Shown piece by piece: positions 1-8,273 of a stretch of DNA of 44,537 bases. Made by a program: the position numbers and the translations under genes. The stretch is from assembly GCA_017467845.1 (NCBI GenBank), contig JAFUKH010000078.1:1-44537 (forward strand), written 5' to 3'. Below the pieces are notes generated by a model. That model was given only the letters and a program-made list of their open reading frames with translations. It was not told where the DNA came from and ran no database searches. Each line of letters begins with the position of its first letter. The stretch's first letter is position 1. This DNA comes from Lachnospiraceae bacterium. Its GTDB lineage: Bacteria; Bacillota; Clostridia; Lachnospirales; Lachnospiraceae.

Positions 1-1593
1 AAAATGAGCATCTGTGATTTCTGGGAGAAATACCCATCCGGATATACGGTTACAGGAATGGACAGTGACTTAGTGAATTGTACCATGTGGCTTTGGTCAC
101 CCAGTGCAACGCCTATGGATTTCAGACACTATGCAGACAGAGGCTACAATCAGGTATGTTATGAAGGCTACGATTATAAAGGTGCGGAGCCGGTGGGCAT
201 TGCCTGTACCAATACCTGTGCTCTGGAATTTGGTGCAGATATGATTGCGGGAGATGAGGAGATAGAGGTATTTGCCCAGAATACCAATAATCCGCTGAGA
301 TATGTGGCAACGCCAAAGGAGTATCATAGACTAAAGGCCTTTGGATATTGGTCTCTTCCAAGCCATGAAACGGAGATGGAGAAGTGGCTGGAGGACCAGC
401 TGGAAAAGGCATTTACCTTCTATCAGCAGGAAGTAGAGCAGCGTGGCTGGTATGGAATGTTCAACTATGGCGATTTCATGCATACCTATGATGAGGAGCG
501 TCACAATTGGCGTTACGATATCGGTGGCTATGCATGGGATAATACGGAACTGGTACCTACTCTTTGGCTGTGGCTTTATTTTATGCGTACCGGTAGAGCG
601 GATGTATTCCGTTTGGCGGAAAAGCTTTCCAGACATGCTTCGGAAGTGGATGTGTATCATATGGGCAGATATAAGGGACTGGGCTCCAGACATAATGTCA
701 GACATTGGGGCTGTCCATGTAAGGAGGCCCGTATCGCCATGGCTTCCCACCACAGGTATTTCTATTATCTTACCGGTGACAGAAGACTGGAGGATATCTT
801 TGAGGAACTGAAGGATAATGAGAGGAGCTTCTTAAATAAGGATCCGTTAGGAGATTTCTATGATAAGGATAAGATGACATATCCAAGTCATGCCCGCAGT
901 GGTCCGGATTGGTCATCCCTTTGCTCTAACTGGATGACAGAGTGGGAGCGTCACTTAGATGATACCTATCGTAAGAAGATTGAAGTGGGCATACAGGATC
1001 TTAAAAATGCACCTTTAAAACTGGTGTCAGGACCTGACTTTGAGTTTGACCCGGAGAGTTGTCATTTACATTATATCGGCGAGAGAACTACAGGAGGAAC
1101 CCATTTGCAGATTTGTATGGGAGCTCCACAGGTATGGCTGGAGATGGCGGACTTACTTGAGGATGAAGAGTGGAAGCGGATGCTGGCAGATTACGGCAGG
1201 TTCTATTATCTGCCCAAGGAAGAGCAGCAGGCAGAAAGTAACGGTCTTATCGGTAATCGTGAGTTTTCTCTTCCGTTTCTTGCATCCGGCATAGCAGCTT
1301 ATGGCGCATGGTACCACAAAAGTGATGTGGAGGCTCACAGGGCATGGAGAATCCTGCTTCAGACCATGGTGAAGGAAGGTCAGAACGAGGGCTTCGCCAC
1401 TATTGAACTAGAGAATCAGGGTGGCAGAAAAGTGCTGAAAGAGATTCCATGGGTAACCACCAACTTTGTGGCGCAGTTTTGCTTAAACAGCATCATGGCA
1501 CTGGAGTTTATTCGTGACAAGATGCCGGAGACTTTGGAGGAAGCAGAAAAGCTGGTGCAGGGAATTGATGAATGGTTCTTTAGGAAATGTTAG
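1..1593 (+). CDS. Exo-rhamnogalacturonan lyase family protein (PL26/YetA-like), 5' partial
   Basis: Open from the first base of the window, so the ATG at 4 is probably internal and the N-terminal part lies outside. The visible ~530 residues match the C-terminal half of YetA/PL26-type exo-rhamnogalacturonan lyases (full proteins are near 900 aa). They are rich in aromatic and acidic residues, with blocks such as WYGMFNYGDFMHTYD and YDIGGYAWDNTE (about residues 148-185 of the fragment) and a His-rich stretch GSRHNVRHWGCPCKEAR, typical of an alpha/alpha-barrel carbohydrate-active enzyme. Family members cleave rhamnogalacturonan-I oligosaccharides by beta-elimination. The next gene, 15 bp downstream, is a PL11 rhamnogalacturonan lyase, which supports a pectin role and a shared operon. 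The family call is from pattern recognition; the exact PL number is less certain than the pectin role. Confidence 0.75.
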   Translation, partial: KMSICDFWEKYPSGYTVTGMDSDLVNCTMWLWSPSATPMDFRHYADRGYNQVCYEGYDYKGAEPVGIACTNTCALEFGADMIAGDEEIEVFAQNTNNPLRYVATPKEYHRLKAFGYWSLPSHETEMEKWLEDQLEKAFTFYQQEVEQRGWYGMFNYGDFMHTYDEERHNWRYDIGGYAWDNTELVPTLWLWLYFMRTGRADVFRLAEKLSRHASEVDVYHMGRYKGLGSRHNVRHWGCPCKEARIAMASHHRYFYYLTGDRRLEDIFEELKDNERSFLNKDPLGDFYDKDKMTYPSHARSGPDWSSLCSNWMTEWERHLDDTYRKKIEVGIQDLKNAPLKLVSGPDFEFDPESCHLHYIGERTTGGTHLQICMGAPQVWLEMADLLEDEEWKRMLADYGRFYYLPKEEQQAESNGLIGNREFSLPFLASGIAAYGAWYHKSDVEAHRAWRILLQTMVKEGQNEGFATIELENQGGRKVLKEIPWVTTNFVAQFCLNSIMALEFIRDKMPETLEEAEKLVQGIDEWFFRKC

Positions 1594-1608
1594 AAAAGGA
1601 TTGGAGCA

Positions 1609-3789
1609 ATGAATATTAATATGAGTGAAGTGCAGCTGGAGAGGCTTGGCCGTGGTCTTGTGGCAATTCCGGCCAAGAATGGTATCTTCGTTAGCTGGCG
1701 ATTGTTTGTGCAGGAAGTAGACGGCTATTGTAAGACAGGACTTACCGGTGCAGATTTTGCAGTGTATCGCAACGGAGAGCAGATTGGGATAGTGACGGAT
1801 TCTACCAACTATCTGGATACCAAAGGAACCGTGCAGGACACCTATCAGGTGGCAGCAGTGGTAAATGGAGAACCGCAGGAGAAATGTCAGCCGGCAGCAG
1901 TTTGGGAGAGGGGATATCTGGATATTCCCCTTCAGAAGCCAAAGGGCGGAGTAACGCCCGCAGGGCAGGTTTATGAATACAGTGCCAACGATATGAGCGT
2001 GGGTGATGTGGACGGAGACGGCGAGTATGAGTATATCGTAAAGTGGGATCCTTCCAATTCTCATGATGTTTCCCACAAGGGCTACACAGGTAAGTGCTAT
2101 CTGGACTGCTATAAGTTAGATGGTCAGCTTTTGTGGCGTCTGGATATGGGGGTAAATATCCGTTCCGGTGCACACTATACCCAGTTTATGGTGTATGACT
2201 TTAACGGGGACGGCAAAGCTGAAATGGCAGTAAAGACCGCACCCGGAACTAAGATGACTGTTTATAACAGTGACGGAGGTGTGAGGGAAGAGATTTATGT
2301 GACCATGCCTAAGGAGGATGTGGCAGCAGGCATAAGCCATGAAGATAATTATGTATGCTCTGCGGAGGATTATTATGATTATATAGTGAAGCTCTTTAGA
2401 AATTGGAGAGAGCATCCGGAGGTGGCAAGAGGACAGTGGCCGCAGACTTTGGAAGAATGCTTCGATATTCCTGTGAAGTATGAGTATCCGTTATGCGAGG
2501 TTGATGCAAAAGCACTGGCAGATTACTTTATGGATGAATATGCGCCTTCCAGAAGTGCCAAAAACGAACTGAGACAGTTTGAAGGCTTTATTTATGAAGG
2601 TCCGGAATACCTGACTATGTTTGCAGGAGACGGCAAGGAGCTACAAACCATTCCTTTCAAGTACGGAAGAGTGGACGATGGATTAATGTGGGGCGATTAT
2701 GCTATGGCGAGAATTGAGCCCTGCAACCGCGTGGACAGATTTTTGTCCGGTGTGGCCTATCTGGATGGAGAGAGACCGTATCTTATTATCTGCCGCGGAT
2801 ACTATACCAGAACAACTATTGTGGCATATGATTTCTTTGAGAACCGGTTTAGAGAATACTTTTCCATTGACAGTGGATTTGTACCTATGGACAATCCCTT
2901 TAAGGCTACTTACATACATGATGATGAGGGAACGGATCCGGTATATGGCATCCTTGCAGGACAGGGGAATCATAGTTTATCCACCGCAGATGTGGATGGG
3001 GACGGCTGTATGGAGATTATCTATGGGGCAGCAACCATAGACCATGACGGAAGTGTGCTGTATTCCACTCATGATTATCGCCCGGATGGCGTGTATACAA
3101 AGCTTGGGCACGGTGATGCTATGCATGTAGCCAAGATTGACCCGGACAGACCGGGACTTCAGATATTCAATGTATTTGAAGGCGGGGCGGCAGTTCCCTA
3201 TGGTTACGCACTTAGGGACGCAGGAACAGGAGAAGTAATCTTTGGAGAGTATGCAACCAAGGATTTGGGAAGATGCATGATTGGTAAAATTGATAAGGAA
3301 ACCAGGGGCTTGCAGGTGTGGGTAAATGATGTGTATGACTGCAAGGGCAATAAACTGGACGTGCCCATACTTGGTACTAATATGAGTATTCGCTGGGCAG
3401 CAGACTTAACAACACAGATTACCGACAGTCCTACTTATCTTGGCACCGTTCAAAGAGGCATTATCAATGACAATATCCATGGTATTATGTTAGAGCCGGA
3501 AGGGACAATGACTAATAACGGAACAAAGGGGAATCCGGGACTTGTAGCAGATATTTTTGGAGATTTCCGGGAGGAACTTCTTCTCCGTACGGAGGACAGC
3601 AGTGCCATCCGTATCTATATGAATACGGATATTACAGAGCATAAGCTCTTTACACTCATGCATGATTCACAGTATCGCTGTGGTGTGGCATGGCAGAATA
3701 ATTGCTACAATCAGCCGGTGTATCCAAGCTTCTACTATGGAAGTGATATGGATTTTGGAGATGTTCTGCCGGGATTAAAAGAAGAATAA
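1609..3789 (+). CDS. Rhamnogalacturonan lyase, PL11 family (YesW/YesX-like)
   Basis: 726 aa. It cleaves the rhamnogalacturonan-I backbone by beta-elimination. The sequence has the PL11 layout: an N-terminal Ig-like segment (about 1-110), then an eight-bladed propeller with repeated calcium-binding loops of the type DVDGDGEYEY, DFNGDGKAEM and DVDGDGCMEI. The conserved blocks YIVKWDPSNSHD and AVKTAPGT are present. I see no signal peptide, so the enzyme probably acts in the cytoplasm on imported oligosaccharides, as B. subtilis YesX-type enzymes are thought to do; B. subtilis YesW is secreted by contrast. The start at 1609 is served by AAAAGGA 8 bp upstream; the ATG at 1621 is an alternative. 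Cotranscription with the preceding PL26-like gene is likely, and a strong terminator follows at once. Confidence 0.9.
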   Translation: MNINMSEVQLERLGRGLVAIPAKNGIFVSWRLFVQEVDGYCKTGLTGADFAVYRNGEQIGIVTDSTNYLDTKGTVQDTYQVAAVVNGEPQEKCQPAAVWERGYLDIPLQKPKGGVTPAGQVYEYSANDMSVGDVDGDGEYEYIVKWDPSNSHDVSHKGYTGKCYLDCYKLDGQLLWRLDMGVNIRSGAHYTQFMVYDFNGDGKAEMAVKTAPGTKMTVYNSDGGVREEIYVTMPKEDVAAGISHEDNYVCSAEDYYDYIVKLFRNWREHPEVARGQWPQTLEECFDIPVKYEYPLCEVDAKALADYFMDEYAPSRSAKNELRQFEGFIYEGPEYLTMFAGDGKELQTIPFKYGRVDDGLMWGDYAMARIEPCNRVDRFLSGVAYLDGERPYLIICRGYYTRTTIVAYDFFENRFREYFSIDSGFVPMDNPFKATYIHDDEGTDPVYGILAGQGNHSLSTADVDGDGCMEIIYGAATIDHDGSVLYSTHDYRPDGVYTKLGHGDAMHVAKIDPDRPGLQIFNVFEGGAAVPYGYALRDAGTGEVIFGEYATKDLGRCMIGKIDKETRGLQVWVNDVYDCKGNKLDVPILGTNMSIRWAADLTTQITDSPTYLGTVQRGIINDNIHGIMLEPEGTMTNNGTKGNPGLVADIFGDFREELLLRTEDSSAIRIYMNTDITEHKLFTLMHDSQYRCGVAWQNNCYNQPVYPSFYYGSDMDFGDVLPGLKEE

Positions 3790-3795
3790 GAGTGC

Positions 3796-3827
3796 GAAAA
3801 GGAGCTTTTACAGCTCCTTTTCTTTTT
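3796..3827 (+). terminator. Rho-independent terminator after the PL11 gene
   Basis: A perfect 11-bp stem (3796-3806 with 3812-3822) has a 5-nt loop and is followed by five T residues. It starts 6 bp after the PL11 stop codon. Confidence 0.93.
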
Positions 3828-3840
3828 GACTGGCGTTTGG

Positions 3841-3869
3841 TTGCAATGTGAAGTGAAAACAGATATACT
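3841..3869 (+). promoter_or_regulatory. Sigma-A type promoter for the TrkA/RyR gene
   Basis: TTGCAA at 3841-3846 and TATACT at 3864-3869 are separated by 17 bp. The site lies between the terminator of the upstream operon and the start at 3918, so the gene is probably its own transcription unit. Confidence 0.75.
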
Positions 3870-3917
3870 TTTTATAGGTTATTTACCGGTCAGAAATATA
3901 ATGACAGAGGTATGGAA

Positions 3918-5798
3918 ATGAAAAAGAAAAGTTTAATTTTAATAATTATCGGAATTGTAGCGTTATTAATAGCTGTAGTGGAGAGCTGTTGGTATTACGT
4001 GCCATATATGGCGAATGAATTTTTATATGTGGAAATGATTATCCAGAATATTATCAAATTCTGTCTGCTTTCTCCGGAAATATCCATTGAGGACGCAACG
4101 AAAGTGCTTGGCGCGAACAGCTCAGCAATGCAGGTGATTGTTGCCAATGCATATGGTGTTGCTGTGCTGGCAATTCAGTTTGCCGCCATTGTTACGTTGT
4201 TCCAGATGATATTGATTGGTGTGCGTAAGTCGTTTTCTTCTCTGTTTACCAGAAAGGATGAGCATATTTTTGTATTTGGATATAACGAGAAGGTGCAGAT
4301 TCTTCTAGAGAATAAAAAGAATGAAAGTAAGAGGCGCGCAATCCATCTGGTAACAGATGCCAGTATCAGTAGAAAGCAGATGTTCTCATGGCTTGGGGAA
4401 GGAATCTTTTTGCATCGAGGAGATGTGCTTACTGCGGATGAAGAGCAGGCTGTGAAATGGGCCAAGAAGGTTGGTATCGAAAGAGCTGCCGGAATTGTTC
4501 TTTTTGAGGAAGATGCATTTAAAAATGTGAAGTGGTTTTATACCTTGAAAAAGATGCCGGCGCTACCGAAGGAAACCAAGTTCCATGTGTATAGCACCAA
4601 TAAGGACGTGGACAGTTTGTTTGTAGAGGCGGAAAAAAATGTGGAATCTCTGTCAGGTGCAGATTATTTCTTCTTTGATTTGTATGAGATGCGTGTAAGG
4701 AAACTGCTTTCTGATGATAAAACCGTCTTACACTCCTACAATAGAAGTCTTCCGGAGGGAAGCTTTCGAAAATATGATGTGCATGTGCTATTGGTGGGCT
4801 TTGGTAAGCTTGGAGAAAAATTCCTGACACAGGCCTTGAACATGGCGGTGCTTTCTCCGGACAGCAGAATTGTTTTTGATATTGTGGGAAAGAATATTGC
4901 GGAAAGTAAGCTCTATTTTGAAAGCTGTTTTAGTGAAAAATATGTGGAAAGAGATGCAGATTCTATTGCCATAAAAGGTAACGCTGCAGATGGGGAGTTG
5001 CTTCTTCGGTTTTACGAGACAGATGTCTGCGGAATAGAATACAGATGTATTGTAAATAGATTGATGAAAGAGATGCCCTTTACATATGCTGCGGTATGTA
5101 TAGAGCGTGCAGAGCTTGCCATGCGTTGTGCTTTAGAAACTAAGAGGTGTCTACTGAACGGACAGGGAGAAAAAGCTCAAAATGTGCCTGTTGCTACACG
5201 AATGGAGATTAACAGCCCGATTATTGAGGCGCTTGGGATGAGTAATGCATATTATAGCAACATTGTTCCTATTTGTTCGGAAAGAGAGGTACTGCGTCTG
5301 GACGTAATCTGCGATACGGAGCTGGAAAAGAGATGCCGTGAATTTAATCATATGTATGATTCGATTGTAGAGTCTGTGCCATGGGATAAGAATGATTATA
5401 TTGAGAAGGCCTTGAAGGCAAGGATCAAGACGGATGTGGCTGATAACTGGGATAAACTGGTCTACTACAAGAAAGAATCTAACCGTAGGTTATATGCTCA
5501 TAGAGTGGTTAGAGATTGGCTTTCGGAAGGTCATGATGTCAGGGGAGAGAGAGAATTCCTGGTGAGTATGGCCAAGACAGAGCATCGAAGATGGAATTAT
5601 TACATGGCTCTGGAAGGCTGGGCTTACATAAACGGGAAAAAGGTTGAGCAAAAGAAGCTGACACCGTATCTTTGCGATTGGGAAACCTTGGAAATGGATA
5701 ATGCGGAAGTCTGTGCTTATGATTTGCTTGCACTGCTTGTGGAGCATGGGGCAGAAGAGGATGAGTGCGCCGAAGCGGAAAAAGAAGTTTTCCCTTAA
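3918..5798 (+). CDS. Membrane-anchored TrkA/Rossmann-domain protein with C-terminal RyR-like domain
   Basis: 626 aa from ATG 3918; AGAGG lies 7 bp upstream, a better spacing than for the ATG at 3912. Two hydrophobic segments (about 5-27 and 74-100) are followed by two Rossmann-like units. The first (HIFVFGYNEKV) has lost the glycine motif. The second (HVLLVGFGKLGEKF) keeps GxGxxG, as in TrkA-N/RCK nucleotide-binding domains. The C-terminus from about residue 551 (MAKTEHRRWNYYMALEGW, later LTPYLCDWETL) has the EH-RW-x-GW pattern of bacterial ryanodine-receptor-type (RyR) repeats. I see no potassium selectivity motif (TVGYG), so it is not an obvious channel. Known: TrkA-N domains sense nucleotides, and bacterial RyR domains are suspected ligand sensors. 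Inferred: a membrane-bound nucleotide or metabolite sensor. It is monocistronic. Confidence 0.72.
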   Translation: MKKKSLILIIIGIVALLIAVVESCWYYVPYMANEFLYVEMIIQNIIKFCLLSPEISIEDATKVLGANSSAMQVIVANAYGVAVLAIQFAAIVTLFQMILIGVRKSFSSLFTRKDEHIFVFGYNEKVQILLENKKNESKRRAIHLVTDASISRKQMFSWLGEGIFLHRGDVLTADEEQAVKWAKKVGIERAAGIVLFEEDAFKNVKWFYTLKKMPALPKETKFHVYSTNKDVDSLFVEAEKNVESLSGADYFFFDLYEMRVRKLLSDDKTVLHSYNRSLPEGSFRKYDVHVLLVGFGKLGEKFLTQALNMAVLSPDSRIVFDIVGKNIAESKLYFESCFSEKYVERDADSIAIKGNAADGELLLRFYETDVCGIEYRCIVNRLMKEMPFTYAAVCIERAELAMRCALETKRCLLNGQGEKAQNVPVATRMEINSPIIEALGMSNAYYSNIVPICSEREVLRLDVICDTELEKRCREFNHMYDSIVESVPWDKNDYIEKALKARIKTDVADNWDKLVYYKKESNRRLYAHRVVRDWLSEGHDVRGEREFLVSMAKTEHRRWNYYMALEGWAYINGKKVEQKKLTPYLCDWETLEMDNAEVCAYDLLALLVEHGAEEDECAEAEKEVFP

Positions 5799-5815
5799 AA
5801 AATCAAAAAACATCG

Positions 5816-5844
5816 TTGACTTTTAGGAAAAACAGGTCTATACT
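5816..5844 (+). promoter_or_regulatory. Promoter of the rimP-nusA-infB operon
   Basis: TTGACT at 5816-5821 and TATACT at 5839-5844 with a 17-bp spacer. Transcription would start near 5851, giving a leader of about 93 nt before rimP. Confidence 0.85.
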
Positions 5845-5870
5845 TGTAGTGAACTAAATGATGATAACTA

Positions 5871-5899
5871 GAAAGAGTGGAACCGGGTTCCACTCTTTC
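5871..5899 (+). promoter_or_regulatory. Leader hairpin upstream of rimP (possible attenuator)
   Basis: A nearly uninterrupted 13-14 bp hairpin (GAAAGAGTGGAACC and its complement) starts about 20 nt after the predicted transcription start. It is followed by TTATTGC rather than a long T run, so termination would be partial at best. The operon encodes the termination factor NusA, so autoregulated read-through is plausible but is inference. Confidence 0.6.
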
Positions 5900-5943
5900 T
5901 TATTGCAAAACATGTTAATTACGGATAAGGAAAGGAAGAGGGC

Positions 5944-6408
5944 ATGTCAAAGAGAGATTCTTATGAAGTAAAGACCGAAGAACTGCTTGGACCTATCACA
6001 GAGAAGTATGGCGTAGAGATTTACGACGTAGAATATGTGAAGGAAGGCAGCGATTTTTACTTGAGAGCCTATATTGATAAGGAAGGCGGCGTGAACATCA
6101 TCGATTGCGAGAATGTAAGTCGTGCACTGTCCGATGTACTGGATGAGAAGGATTTTATCGATGATGCTTATATCTTGGAGGTAAGCAGTCCGGGGCTTGG
6201 CAGAACACTGAAGAAGGACAGACATCTTGAAAAGAGTATCGGTGAGGATGTGGAGATTAAACTCTACAAGCCGGTGGACAAGGTGAAGGAGTTTGAAGGT
6301 ACCCTTCTTTCCTTTGATGCAGAGAAGATTACCATCGATATGGATGGAGAAGAAAAGAGCTTTTTAAGAAGTGACATCGCAGTTATTAAATTAGCAATTG
6401 ATTTTTAA
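5944..6408 (+). CDS. rimP: Ribosome maturation factor RimP
   Basis: 154 aa, the usual RimP length. RimP helps assemble the 30S ribosomal subunit. The N-terminal alpha/beta domain contains YDVEYVKEGSDFYLRAYIDKEGGVNIIDCE (see about residues 27-56) and the conserved block LEVSSPGLGRTLKKDRH at about 79-95. An Sm-like C-terminal barrel follows. GGAAAGG precedes the ATG. It is the first gene of the rimP-nusA-rnpM-ylxQ-infB operon, whose order is conserved in Firmicutes, and 36 bp separate it from nusA. Confidence 0.96.
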   Translation: MSKRDSYEVKTEELLGPITEKYGVEIYDVEYVKEGSDFYLRAYIDKEGGVNIIDCENVSRALSDVLDEKDFIDDAYILEVSSPGLGRTLKKDRHLEKSIGEDVEIKLYKPVDKVKEFEGTLLSFDAEKITIDMDGEEKSFLRSDIAVIKLAIDF

Positions 6409-6444
6409 GATGCAGCGAAAGGCGCAAATGGAGGAATTGAGAGA

Positions 6445-7569
6445 ATGAACAAAGAATTAATGGAAGCATTGGACATCCTGGAAAAAGAGAAGGAGATTAG
6501 CAAAGAAACCTTATTCGAAGCAATCGAGAACTCTTTAATTACCGCATGTAAGAATCATTTCGGTAAGGCAGACAATGTAAGAGTGGAAATCAATCGTGAG
6601 ACCTGCGATTTTCTTTGCTACGCAGAGAAGGAAGTTGTAGGGACCGCAGAAGAGGTGGAAGACGATTTATTACAGATTACTCTGGAAGATGCCAAGGCTG
6701 TATCTAAGAAGGCTAAGGTTGGCGATATTTTAAATGTAGAAATCAAATCCAAGGAATTCGGACGTATCGCTACCCAGAATGCGAAGAACGTAATCTTACA
6801 GAAGATTCGTGAAGAGGAAAGAAGTGTAATCTACAATCAGTACTTTGAGAAAGAAAAGGATGTTGTTACCGGTGTAATTCAGCGTGAAATCGGTAAGAAC
6901 TATAGTGTAAACTTAGGTAAGGCGGATGCAATGCTGAATGAAGCAGAGCAGGTAAAGGGCGAGAAGTTCAAGCCCACCGAGAGAATTAAGGTATACATCT
7001 TAGAAGTAAAGAACACTCCTAAGGGACCTCGTATCAATGTAAGCCGTACTCATCCGGAGCTTGTTAAGAGATTGTTCGAGGCAGAGGTTACCGAGATTAA
7101 GGACGGTACCGTAGAAATCATGAGCATTGCCCGTGAGGCAGGAAGCAGAACCAAAATTGCGGTATGGAGTAACAATCCTAACGTAGATGCGGTTGGTGCT
7201 TGTGTAGGTTTAAACGGTGCAAGAGTTAATGCAATCGTAGAAGAGCTTCGTGGCGAGAAGATTGATATTGTTAACTGGGATGAGAACCCTGGTAACTTAA
7301 TCCAGAATGCATTATCTCCTGCAAAGATTGTTGCAGTATTTGCTGATCCGGATGAGAAGACTGCAAAGGTTGTTGTACCGGATTATCAATTATCATTAGC
7401 AATCGGTAAGGAAGGTCAGAATGCAAGACTTGCAGCAAGACTTACCGGATACAAGATTGATATTAAGTCAGAGACTCAGGCGAAGGATGCTCCGGGATTC
7501 CGTTATGAGGATTACATGGATGATGAAGACTACGCAGATGAGGATTATGAAGAAGTAGAGAATGTGTAA
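6445..7569 (+). CDS. nusA: Transcription termination/antitermination factor NusA
   Basis: 374 aa. NusA binds RNA polymerase and nascent RNA and modulates pausing, termination and antitermination. The domains are in the normal order: an N-terminal polymerase-binding domain (1-125), an S1 domain (about 130-200), then two KH domains with VGACVGLNGARVNAIVEEL and LAIGKEGQNARLAARLTG. It ends in a short acidic tail (DDEDYADEDYEE) and lacks the extra acidic repeats of E. coli NusA, as is normal for Firmicutes. GGAGG lies upstream of the start. A long hairpin separates it from ylxR. Confidence 0.97.
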   Translation: MNKELMEALDILEKEKEISKETLFEAIENSLITACKNHFGKADNVRVEINRETCDFLCYAEKEVVGTAEEVEDDLLQITLEDAKAVSKKAKVGDILNVEIKSKEFGRIATQNAKNVILQKIREEERSVIYNQYFEKEKDVVTGVIQREIGKNYSVNLGKADAMLNEAEQVKGEKFKPTERIKVYILEVKNTPKGPRINVSRTHPELVKRLFEAEVTEIKDGTVEIMSIAREAGSRTKIAVWSNNPNVDAVGACVGLNGARVNAIVEELRGEKIDIVNWDENPGNLIQNALSPAKIVAVFADPDEKTAKVVVPDYQLSLAIGKEGQNARLAARLTGYKIDIKSETQAKDAPGFRYEDYMDDEDYADEDYEEVENV

Positions 7570-7593
7570 TAGCATGAACCAAGCAGAAATGGT

Positions 7594-7634
7594 CAAAACA
7601 GACGTTGAATGCTTCCATTCATGAGACTGTTTTG
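7594..7634 (+). promoter_or_regulatory. Stem-loop between nusA and ylxR
   Basis: An outer stem (CAAAACAG 7594-7601 with 7627-7634) encloses an inner hairpin (TGAATG 7606-7611, loop CTTC, 7616-7621). A T-rich stretch TTGCTTTTT follows. This looks like a weak intra-operon terminator or an mRNA-processing element just after nusA. Confidence 0.65.
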
Positions 7635-7679
7635 TTGCTTTTTCGAGTTTGGTTTAATACAGAGATGGAGGTTTCTACA

Positions 7680-7949
7680 TTGAAGAAAATACCCTTGAGG
7701 CAGTGCATCGGCTGCGGTGAAATGAAGAGCAAAAAGGAAATGATGCGAGTGGTAAAAACTGCAGAAGGAGAGATTTGTCTGGATTTAACAGGCAAGAAAA
7801 ATGGAAGAGGCGCATATCTTTGTAGTCAGAAAGAATGTCTGGAGAAAGCCGGAAAGAATAAAGGTCTGGAGCGCTCCTTTAAGATGAGCATACCTGCTGA
7901 GGTATATGAGTCCCTCCGCAGAGAATTTGAGGAGGAATATGCGAAGTAA
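7680..7949 (+). CDS. rnpM: YlxR-family RNA-binding protein (RnpM)
   Basis: About 89 aa from a TTG start at 7680, chosen because GGAGG at 7667-7671 is 8 bp upstream and the protein then begins MKKIPLRQCIGCGEMKSKKE, the normal YlxR N-terminus. Longer in-frame starts at 7605 and 7665 run through the hairpin or the ribosome site. The family hallmarks are RxCxGC near the start and GRGAYLC at about residue 46. YlxR was renamed RnpM in B. subtilis, where it binds and modulates RNase P RNA. It sits between nusA and ylxQ as in most Firmicutes. Its 3' end overlaps ylxQ by 11 bp, suggesting translational coupling. Confidence 0.92.
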   Translation: MKKIPLRQCIGCGEMKSKKEMMRVVKTAEGEICLDLTGKKNGRGAYLCSQKECLEKAGKNKGLERSFKMSIPAEVYESLRREFEEEYAK

Positions 7950-8256
7950 GGTATTATCATTACTCGGTTTAGCTAACCGGGGACATAATTTAGTGAGCGG
8001 TGAATATCAGACGGAGAACGCTGTGAAGACAGGTGATGCAATGCTTGTTATCGTGGCGGAGGATGCGTCAGCAAACACCAAGAAGTTATTTACCGATAAA
8101 TGTTCGTTTTATGAAGTACCGGTCTATATATTCGGCACTAAGGAATCGTTAGGCCGCGCAATCGGCAAAGACTTCAGGTCTTCGTTGGCAGTATGCGATG
8201 CTGGTTTGGCGCAGGCAGTGGAAAAGGCAATTTCACAGGAAACGTCAGGCGCATAG
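7939..8256 (+). CDS. L7Ae-family ribosomal-protein-like YlxQ
   Basis: About 105 aa from ATG 7939, preceded by TGAGGAGG. The protein then starts [21 protein letters not shown], as YlxQ proteins do; the in-frame ATG at 7906 would add residues deep inside ylxR. The L7Ae/L30e fold is indicated by [15 protein letters not shown], the [16 protein letters not shown] block and [18 protein letters not shown]. Family members bind kink-turn RNA. It overlaps the end of ylxR and is followed 17 bp later by infB. Confidence 0.9.
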   Translation: MRSKVLSLLGLANRGHNLVSGEYQTENAVKTGDAMLVIVAEDASANTKKLFTDKCSFYEVPVYIFGTKESLGRAIGKDFRSSLAVCDAGLAQAVEKAISQETSGA

Positions 8257-8273
8257 GAATGGAGGTAATAGGC

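Noticed and set aside
1483-2076. 197-codon minus-strand frame over the pectin lyase junction
   Set aside because: It overlaps two real genes in antisense, has no ribosome site and no recognisable domain.
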